A program made the translations under genes and the position numbers. From contig CAYOHP010000118.1 in the NCBI GenBank assembly GCA_964403795.1, positions 1 to 11,429 on the forward strand: DNA of 11,429 bases. Reading direction: 5' to 3'. The DNA is from CAYOHP01 sp964403795 [NCBI: uncultured bacterium]. Lineage in GTDB: Bacteria > Muiribacteriota > UBA6191 > CAZXTJ01. Of the stretch, positions 6,561-11,429 are shown piece by piece; the stretch's first letter is position 1; every line of letters starts with the position of its first letter. A model generated the notes under the pieces. It had not been told where the DNA came from and searched no databases. It saw only the letters and a list, made by a program, of their open reading frames with translations.

Positions 6561-8687
6561 CTACACCAGGTTTTGCCGGCGGCGCAGCCACCACTCCAGG
6601 CACAAGAGCAGGAGCGCCGCCGCCAGCACCCACGGCTCGTCCTGCAGGTAGGTCCCGGCGGAGTGCCTGCGGATCACCGGGCTGGCATCCACCCGGGGCA
6701 GCTGGTCCTTGCCGATGCCTTCCGGCTTCACGGAGAGGAAGGCCCCTCCCGAGGCCTCCGCCACCGCCCTGAGGACGCTCGGGTCGGGCTCCGGGAGCAT
6801 GGCCTCTTCCCGGCTGGGGAGTACCGCCAGCCTGGCCTCCGGCCCCCCGACTCCGCTGCCCGTGACCACCCTGTAGAGACCGGGCCCGGGAGCCGTGATC
6901 TCTCCCTCGACGACGCCGGGATCCCGAGCCTCCAGGGTGGCGCTCGCCGCCGGCGGACCGGATCTCCAGGGGACCATCCGGGCGGCCCGGGGTCCGGTCG
7001 CACCCTCCGGTCCGCGCCAGACCACCCTCACCCGCTCCCCGGGACGCACCCTCGCCCGCCCGACCGCCAGCTTCTCGCCTCCGGCCCGCGCCGGGTCGGC
7101 GGCGAACCCGAGCACGCCCGAGAAGAACCGCTCGAAGACACGCTCGGGGTCGCCATGGGCCTGGGGCAGCATCGCCCACAGGTAGGTCTCGCTGCCGTTC
7201 ACCGCCACCGTCACGCCGCGCCGGACGTTGCGCATGGCGACCAGCGGCAGGGGCCGTGGATAATAGGGCGCGGCCACCACCACCTTGGCTCCGCCCACCG
7301 CTTGCAACGCCAGGGCCGGGGCGATGGGCGGCAAACGCTGCCAGGCCTGGAGGTTGGCCTGGGGATGCTCCAGGACCCGGGTGAGGGGATGCCCTGCGAC
7401 CGGCTCGGCGGGTAGACGCCGTTCCAGCGGTGCGGTCTCCACCGGCATCTCGAACGGCATCACGGCCCCCAGCGGCCCTTCCAGCAGGTCCCGGATCTCC
7501 CGGGGCCCACAGCCCACGACCAGCAGGGCTCCGCCCCGGTCCCGCACGTACCCCGCCAGGGCCTCTGCCACCGCCCCCGGCAGGCTCTCCCGCGAGTAGC
7601 CTCCGAGCACCACCAGGGCCGCCCGGTCCAACGCCCCCTCCGACCCGGCGGGCGGGAGCGCCAGCGTCCGGGTGGTCCCGAACCCGCTCCGCTCCACCAG
7701 TCGGTACCGGGGATCCGCGGCCAGGAGACGACGGACGAATCCGAGGTCGGGACTCGGCCGCACCGAGAGGACGAGCACCGGGGTGGCCTGGTCGGCGACC
7801 GAGACCGCGGTCAGGGCCCGATCGTCGCCCGGGGTGGCATCCCCGGCACCGCCGGAGACCGCCACCTCCAGCTCCTGGAACCCTCCCGCCCCCGGGACCC
7901 AGGGGATCACGACCTCGACCTCGTCGCCCTCCGCCGGCACCGTGGCAGCGTGGGTCCGCACCAGCTCCCCATCGACCCGGAGCTCCACCGGGATCTGCGT
8001 CCCGGGCTGCTCGCCCCGGGCCCGGATACGGGCCGTCACCGCCACGCCACCCCCGACGAAGGCCTCCTCCGGGGCATCGACCGAGAGGACCGCGAGATCC
8101 CGGCCAGGGTTCCGCGGCCGCCCTGCCCCCAGGGTGTGGATCGGAATGCGGGAACTGCGCGCCACGGGTACCGGACTGCCCCCCCGGGTGCTCCGTCCAT
8201 CGCTCACCAGGAAGATCGCCCGGGTCCGTTCCGTGGCCCCTCCCAGGGCCTGCGTCAGGGCACCGGAGAGGTCGGTACCCTCACCCGCGGCGGTCTCCGG
8301 GAGCCCCTCCCCACTCCCTTCCAACGGATCCTCGAGCCCGGTTGCGAACGACCGGATCTCGAGCTCGAAGGCGCCCTGGTACCCGGCCACCAGCATCCCC
8401 GCGGCTCGCTTCGCTGCCTGGTACCGGGTCACGCCCTCGACCTCGCCCTCGAGGGGCAGGTCCATGGATCGGGACCGGTCCACCAGCACCGTGATCCGGG
8501 GTCGTAGCCTCTCGACCCGGACCCGGACCCAGGAGGGGGCCACCAGGACCGCGACCAGCAGGCCCACCGCCGCGGTCCTGACCACGGCCATGGCCAGCCG
8601 GCCCTCGGCGGGGCTCCGCCCGTAGCTCGCCAGGGAGCGCACCAGGGACGCGCCCAGGAGCCCCGCGAGCAGCCAGTCGGCACTCAC
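6561..8687 (-). CDS. Membrane vWA-domain protein with glutamine-amidotransferase-like domain
   Basis: From a GTG at 8685-8687 this gives 708 residues (VSADWLLAGLLG...). Order: membrane helices at about 5-17 and 30-50; a vWA domain (about 64-190) with the metal-site motif DRSRS (D70, S72, S74), T138 in GTDLSGAL and D163 in LVSDGRS; an Ig-like beta domain (about 196-298); a class-I glutamine-amidotransferase-like fold (about 302-525, LVVLGGYS and GGALLVVGCGP) without an obvious catalytic triad; a beta-rich stretch; and a C-terminal helix (about 683-700) followed by RRR. This layout matches membrane vWA proteins common in Planctomycetota and relatives, which often lie near AAA+ ATPase genes. A longer in-frame start at 8825 would add 46 Arg/Pro/Gly-rich residues that look non-coding. 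The start codon has only a weak AGGCG upstream. It follows the AAA+ ATPase gene after a structured 202-base spacer. It probably acts as the membrane partner of that ATPase (inference). Confidence 0.88.
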   Translation of the reverse strand: MSADWLLAGLLGASLVRSLASYGRSPAEGRLAMAVVRTAAVGLLVAVLVAPSWVRVRVERLRPRITVLVDRSRSMDLPLEGEVEGVTRYQAAKRAAGMLVAGYQGAFELEIRSFATGLEDPLEGSGEGLPETAAGEGTDLSGALTQALGGATERTRAIFLVSDGRSTRGGSPVPVARSSRIPIHTLGAGRPRNPGRDLAVLSVDAPEEAFVGGGVAVTARIRARGEQPGTQIPVELRVDGELVRTHAATVPAEGDEVEVVIPWVPGAGGFQELEVAVSGGAGDATPGDDRALTAVSVADQATPVLVLSVRPSPDLGFVRRLLAADPRYRLVERSGFGTTRTLALPPAGSEGALDRAALVVLGGYSRESLPGAVAEALAGYVRDRGGALLVVGCGPREIRDLLEGPLGAVMPFEMPVETAPLERRLPAEPVAGHPLTRVLEHPQANLQAWQRLPPIAPALALQAVGGAKVVVAAPYYPRPLPLVAMRNVRRGVTVAVNGSETYLWAMLPQAHGDPERVFERFFSGVLGFAADPARAGGEKLAVGRARVRPGERVRVVWRGPEGATGPRAARMVPWRSGPPAASATLEARDPGVVEGEITAPGPGLYRVVTGSGVGGPEARLAVLPSREEAMLPEPDPSVLRAVAEASGGAFLSVKPEGIGKDQLPRVDASPVIRRHSAGTYLQDEPWVLAAALLLLCLEWWLRRRQNLV

Positions 8688-8734
8688 GGTGCGCGCCTGT
8701 CGGGGTGGTAAGCCTGCACCGCGGCCGGTGGCAT
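8684..8734 (-). other. Possible 16-codon leader ORF overlapping the vWA start
   Basis: On the minus strand an ATG at 8734-8732 opens a short frame (MPPAAVQAYHPDRRAP) that stops with TGA at 8686-8684. The stop overlaps the GTG start of the vWA gene (GTGA). Such overlaps couple translation, which could compensate for the weak ribosome binding site of the vWA gene. However, no Shine-Dalgarno precedes this ATG, and short frames arise by chance in GC-rich DNA. Confidence 0.15.
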
Positions 8735-8757
8735 CGAGAGGAGCGAGCCCGGCCGGG

Positions 8758-8808
8758 GGTCTGGGGGTTCGACCCCCGGACCAAGCCCGGCAGCCCGAAG
8801 GGCTGCCG
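8758..8808 (-). terminator. Tandem strong hairpins between AAA+ and vWA genes
   Basis: CGGCAGCCC (8788-8796) pairs perfectly with GGGCTGCCG (8800-8808) around a 3-base loop. Five bases away, GGTC-T-GGGGG (8758-8767) pairs with CCCCC-G-GACC (8773-8782), with one T-G wobble and a TTCGA loop. Both lie in the spacer after the AAA+ stop and have no T-tract. They could terminate, attenuate, or protect the end of the upstream message. The structure is certain; the role is inferred. Confidence 0.4.
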
Positions 8809-8844
8809 CTCCGGAGGCGGCCCATCGGGTCTCCCGGGCCAGGG

Positions 8845-8863
8845 GCGCTCCGCCTGCGAGCGC
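8845..8863 (-). terminator. Hairpin just downstream of the AAA+ ATPase stop
   Basis: GCGCTC (8845-8850) pairs with GAGCGC (8858-8863) around a 7-base loop, 26 bases beyond the AAA+ stop codon on the minus strand. It is the first of three hairpins in this spacer. A 6-bp stem without a T-tract is weak evidence for termination alone. Confidence 0.25.
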
Positions 8864-8889
8864 GTCCGAGGCGGGACCGCGAGCCGGGT

Positions 8890-10923
8890 TCACAGCTTCA
8901 CGAAGTAGCTGGCCCATGCGTCGTCGATCAGCTCGGGGGTGAGGGTCGGCTGGATCCGGCGGTACCGGGCCCGGTCGATCAACTGGTCGAGGAGGTCGCG
9001 AGGATGGCAGGCCCGGAACGGGACCTTCTCCTTCAGATAGTGCTCCTCGAGGAGGTACTTCATCATCGAAGCGTTGTACGGGACGCCCTTGCGCTTGCAG
9101 GTGCGCTTGAACATCTCGATGAACTCCTGCGGGCTCGGATTGCCGATCTCGATCTTGTACCGGAGCCGCCGCAGGAACGCCTCGTCGACGAGGTCCTTGG
9201 GATCGAGGTTGGTCGAGAACACCACGAACTGGGCGAAGGGGACCTCGAGCTTCTTCCCGGAGGCGAGCGTCAGGTAGTCGACCTCCTTCTCGAGCGGCAC
9301 GATCCAGCGATTGAGGAGATCGGTGGGCCGGACCACCTGGCGCCCGAAGTCGTCGATCAGCAGCATCCCGCAGTTCGACTTCATCTGGAAGGGAGCCTCG
9401 TAGTACTTGAGGCGCTCGTTGTAGCCGAGGTCGAGCATCTCGAGCGTGAGCTCGCCGCCCACGATCACGATGGGCCGCTTGCAGATGGCCCAGCGCTGGT
9501 CGAGTCGCGGTCCGCCCGAGTCGCCCGAGTCGAGGCTGGCCCGGATCAACTCGATGTCGTCGGGGGGCCGGTGGACGTAGTGGTCGTAGACGGTGATGAC
9601 CTCGCCCCCGGCCTCCAGCGCATAGGGCACGAAGATGGCGCCGGCGAACAGGTTGCACATCCGTTCGGCGATCGAGGTCTTGCCGTTGCCCGGCGGTCCG
9701 TAGAGGAACGCCGATTTGGCCGAGTTCACGGCCGGGCCGATCTTCTCCATGGCCCGCTCCGAGATCACCATGTCGGAGAAGGCCTGCTTGACCTCGTTGA
9801 TCGAGACGTTGGGACTGGTGTACTGGCGCCTCACCATGTCGGTGTAGGCGTGGAGGTTGACCGGGCACGGCCCCACGTATCCGCTCCGCTGCATGGCCTC
9901 GTTGGCGCGCTCCACGCCCTTGGACGTGATGGCCCAGCGCCAGGCGCTGGCCATGCCGCCGGAGGCGCCCTTGATCTCGAGAGAGCGCTCGTCCTTCAGG
10001 TTCCGGCACAGCGGTTCGAGCACCGGCCACGGCAAATGGAGGGCCCGGGACAGCTCCACTCCCGTCATCTCGGTCCGGAAGTAGATCGACTTGATCACCA
10101 GATCCGCGATCCATGACGGGGTGAGGCCCGAGGCCTCGGCGGTCAGCGGGGCCTCCGGGAAGTAGTCGGTCGAGAAGAGGTTCTGGAGGCTCTTCTTCTC
10201 CTTCTCCCGCTTCTTGGCGAGGATCTCCTCGATGTCGATGGCGGACTCGGCGGCCGGCGCGCCGCCCAGCACCAGTTCCTCGTCCATACCGGGCAGGGTG
10301 TCGAAGACCTCGACCTTCACGCCCGACGGCGGGCTCGCCGGGACCGGGTCCATCCCCGGCATCGCCTTGGCCGAAACCCGCGACAGGAGGTCGTCCAGGG
10401 ACGGCCCCGGAGCCACCGAAGCAGGCTGGCGCGGGGCGGCCGGAGGAGGAGGCGACACCTGCGGGCTCGAAGCCGGCGGGAACGCCGGACCGGGCGCCAC
10501 CGGGACCCCGATCGCAGGCGGCGGGGCGAGATCGGGAAGGTCGGGAAGGTCGTCCAGGTCCGCCAGACCGGGCCCACCACCCATGGGGCCGGGCGAAGGC
10601 GGCGAGGGAGGCGGCGGCGGCGGCAGCGGCATCCCGCCGATCCCGGGGACCGGAGGTCTCGCCGGGATCGAGACGGGAGTCCCGATCATGGTTTCGGCCT
10701 GGGGAGACGGGGGTGGCGGCGGTGGAGGAGGGAACACCGGCCTCGGTGCGCTCCCCTTGGGCGGACCCGAGGGGGGCGGCGCCAGGTCGTCGAGCGCCCC
10801 CAGGTCGTCGAGATCGGGTGCCAGGTCCACCACGCCACCCTGGGGCCCGGGGGCCTTGGGCCCCTTGGCCTTGAGGTCGGCGATCATGTTGCGGATCTTC
10901 GAGCTGATCTGTTCGTCGGCCAT
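8890..10923 (-). CDS. AAA+ ATPase with proline-rich acidic-motif tail and winged-helix-like domain
   Basis: This 677-residue cytoplasmic ATPase starts at the ATG at 10921-10923. Residues 1-20 form a charged helix; ~30-225 are low complexity, with Pro runs (65-72, 101-106) and repeated acidic-leucine motifs (LDDL, DDLAPPP at 38-51; LDDLPDLPDLAPPP at 123-136; SLDDLL at 175-180). A charged helix (DIEEILAKKREKEKK) follows at 230-244. About 265-345 look like a winged-helix domain (helices, then a W..T.KG..RANEAM end). The AAA+ core is about 350-677: Walker A GPPGNGKT (409-416, K415), Walker B LLIDDF (521-526), sensor STNLD (570-574) and Arg-finger candidates R585/R586 in EAFLRRLRYKIEIG. The C-terminal HPRDLLDQLIDRARY is a typical lid helix. 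It is not a textbook MoxR. Its gene follows a membrane-protein gene by 49 bases and precedes the vWA gene, implying an ATPase-vWA machine. No Shine-Dalgarno precedes the ATG. Confidence 0.93.
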   Translation of the reverse strand: MADEQISSKIRNMIADLKAKGPKAPGPQGGVVDLAPDLDDLGALDDLAPPPSGPPKGSAPRPVFPPPPPPPPSPQAETMIGTPVSIPARPPVPGIGGMPLPPPPPPSPPSPGPMGGGPGLADLDDLPDLPDLAPPPAIGVPVAPGPAFPPASSPQVSPPPPAAPRQPASVAPGPSLDDLLSRVSAKAMPGMDPVPASPPSGVKVEVFDTLPGMDEELVLGGAPAAESAIDIEEILAKKREKEKKSLQNLFSTDYFPEAPLTAEASGLTPSWIADLVIKSIYFRTEMTGVELSRALHLPWPVLEPLCRNLKDERSLEIKGASGGMASAWRWAITSKGVERANEAMQRSGYVGPCPVNLHAYTDMVRRQYTSPNVSINEVKQAFSDMVISERAMEKIGPAVNSAKSAFLYGPPGNGKTSIAERMCNLFAGAIFVPYALEAGGEVITVYDHYVHRPPDDIELIRASLDSGDSGGPRLDQRWAICKRPIVIVGGELTLEMLDLGYNERLKYYEAPFQMKSNCGMLLIDDFGRQVVRPTDLLNRWIVPLEKEVDYLTLASGKKLEVPFAQFVVFSTNLDPKDLVDEAFLRRLRYKIEIGNPSPQEFIEMFKRTCKRKGVPYNASMMKYLLEEHYLKEKVPFRACHPRDLLDQLIDRARYRRIQPTLTPELIDDAWASYFVKL

Positions 10924-10930
10924 CGCCGCG

Positions 10931-10959
10931 AACGTAGCACGAACCCCGCGGCACCCTAA
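10931..10959 (-). promoter_or_regulatory. Weak candidate promoter giving a leaderless AAA+ message
   Basis: On the minus strand TTAGGG (10959-10954) and TACGTT (10936-10931) are 17 bases apart, with TG one base before the -10 hexamer. The -10 ends 7 bases before the ATG, so transcription would start at or near the start codon; this would explain the missing ribosome binding site. The matches to consensus are poor (2 and 3 of 6), so this is a hint only. Confidence 0.2.
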
Positions 10960-10968
10960 GCCCTGCGG

Positions 10969-11427
10969 CTACCTCCCGGCCGGTCGCGGCGGAAGGGCGG
11001 CGATCACGAACCATCCCGGCATCCAGAGCGAGACCTGGTAGACCACCAGAGCCGCCAGATACGGTTCCGAAGGGGTGAGGAAGGTCGGGAATCCCGGTCC
11101 CACGAGGAAGAGCAAGCTACCCAGCCCCAGCAGCCACGGCCCGGCGGCCACCAGGTAGGCGGCCGCCACCCCGCCCCGGCTGCCGGCACCCAGCGCGGCC
11201 GGGATCGCGCCGGCCAGGCCGAGTCCGCACCCCACCCAGGTCATCGCCTCCGGTTTCTCCAGGGCGGTCCGGTAGAGGACTTCCGGGGCGGGACCCCATC
11301 GGCCCCGGATCCCCACCAGGACCCCGACCTGGAGGAGTACCCCCAGCGGGGCCCCCCCCCCGGGCCCCCCCCCCCCCCCCCCCCGGGCGCCCCCCCACGC
11401 GCCGCCCGCCCCCCCCCCCCACAACCC
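10969..11427 (-). CDS. Multi-pass membrane protein, truncated at window edge
   Basis: The frame is open from the right edge to a TAG at 10969-10971. The reliable part (up to about 11,345) gives roughly 125 residues with about four membrane helices: LGVLLQVGVLVGI; MTWVGCGLGLAGAIPAALGA; AAAYLVAAGPWLLGLGSLLF; YLAALVVYQVSLWMPGWFVI; then a short charged tail PPRPAGR. No family is recognised. Beyond ~11,345 the frame reads through C runs as Gly-rich sequence that is probably artefact, so the N-terminus is unknown. The stop is 45 bases before the AAA+ start, so the genes may share a transcript, which suggests (weakly) that this could be another membrane component of the AAA+/vWA system. Confidence 0.65.
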   Translation of the reverse strand, partial: GLWGGGAGGAWGGARGGGGGGPGGGAPLGVLLQVGVLVGIRGRWGPAPEVLYRTALEKPEAMTWVGCGLGLAGAIPAALGAGSRGGVAAAYLVAAGPWLLGLGSLLFLVGPGFPTFLTPSEPYLAALVVYQVSLWMPGWFVIAALPPRPAGR

Positions 11428-11429
11428 CC
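11341..11429. other. Poly-C contig-end stretch, probable sequencing artefact
   Basis: The last 89 bases are mostly C homopolymers (runs of about 10, 20 and 12) broken by a few G or A bases. The complexity drops abruptly compared with the normal coding sequence before it. This resembles low-quality poly-G/poly-C read tails at a contig end, not biology. Any gene prediction here should be ignored. Confidence 0.75.

Noticed and set aside
8758-8783. tRNA T-arm-like sequence (GGGGGTTCGACCCCC followed by GGACCA)
   Set aside because: With a 7-base T-loop the 5-bp stem does not pair, and no D-arm, anticodon arm or acceptor partner lies upstream. It folds better as a simple hairpin.
8688-8825. Longer start for the vWA protein at 8825
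   Set aside because: The added 46 residues are Arg/Gly/Pro-rich, cover the strong hairpins and precede a natural membrane-helix N-terminus.
8689-10116. 475-residue plus-strand frame opposite the AAA+ gene
   Set aside because: It mirrors the well-supported AAA+ core; its many His/Leu/Glu/Val residues reflect the antisense of common codons.
10697-10735. Proline-codon run in the AAA+ gene as a DNA repeat element
   Set aside because: It is explained by the proline-rich tail of the protein; the codons vary and there is no extended tandem DNA unit.
8684-11014. 776-residue minus-strand open frame overlapping the AAA+ gene
   Set aside because: It is a +1 shadow of the AAA+ gene, rich in Arg, Gly and Pro, without Walker motifs.

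Overview
This is a very GC-rich bacterial window (around 70% by eye) carrying seven main coding regions, two of them cut by the window edges. It holds a Hanks-type Ser/Thr kinase, a lytic transglycosylase, an M23 peptidase, and a membrane von Willebrand A (vWA) protein that probably pairs with an AAA+ ATPase. No rRNA, tRNA, insertion sequence, phage gene or CRISPR array was seen. The gene style suits Planctomycetota, Acidobacteriota, Myxococcota or a related uncultured lineage, but nothing here fixes the phylum.

Layout. (1) 3-281 (+) is the C-terminal end of an unrecognised protein; it converges on the kinase operon across a 69-base gap with a GC-rich hairpin. (2) 3724-351 (-) is a two-gene operon. 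A single-pass membrane protein overlaps by 4 bases (ATGA) a transmembrane Ser/Thr kinase. Both proteins appear to share a previously unnamed helical extracytoplasmic domain. (3) 3725-3990 is a divergent regulatory region with four alternating copies of a CGCACC/GGTGCG hexamer. (4) 3991-6556 (+) is a two-gene cell-wall operon: a secreted lytic transglycosylase with a long unfamiliar N-terminal region, then an M23 endopeptidase whose ribosome binding site touches the previous stop codon. (5) From the right edge to 6561 (-) runs a second set: a multi-pass membrane protein (edge-truncated), an AAA+ ATPase with a long proline-rich tail and a probable winged-helix domain, a 202-base spacer with three hairpins, and a vWA/glutamine-amidotransferase-like membrane protein.

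How they may work together (inference). The kinase pair looks like a membrane signalling unit with paired sensor domains. It is divergent from, and possibly co-regulated with, a transglycosylase/peptidase pair that would cut glycan strands and peptide bridges. The AAA+/vWA pair resembles in principle the MoxR-vWA and RavA-ViaA partnerships, in which an ATPase remodels targets together with a vWA protein. Here the ATPase is not a standard MoxR, and its disordered tail carries repeated acidic-leucine motifs that could be docking sites.

The last ~90 bases are almost pure C runs and look like a sequencing or contig-end artefact, so the N-terminal part of the last membrane protein should not be trusted.
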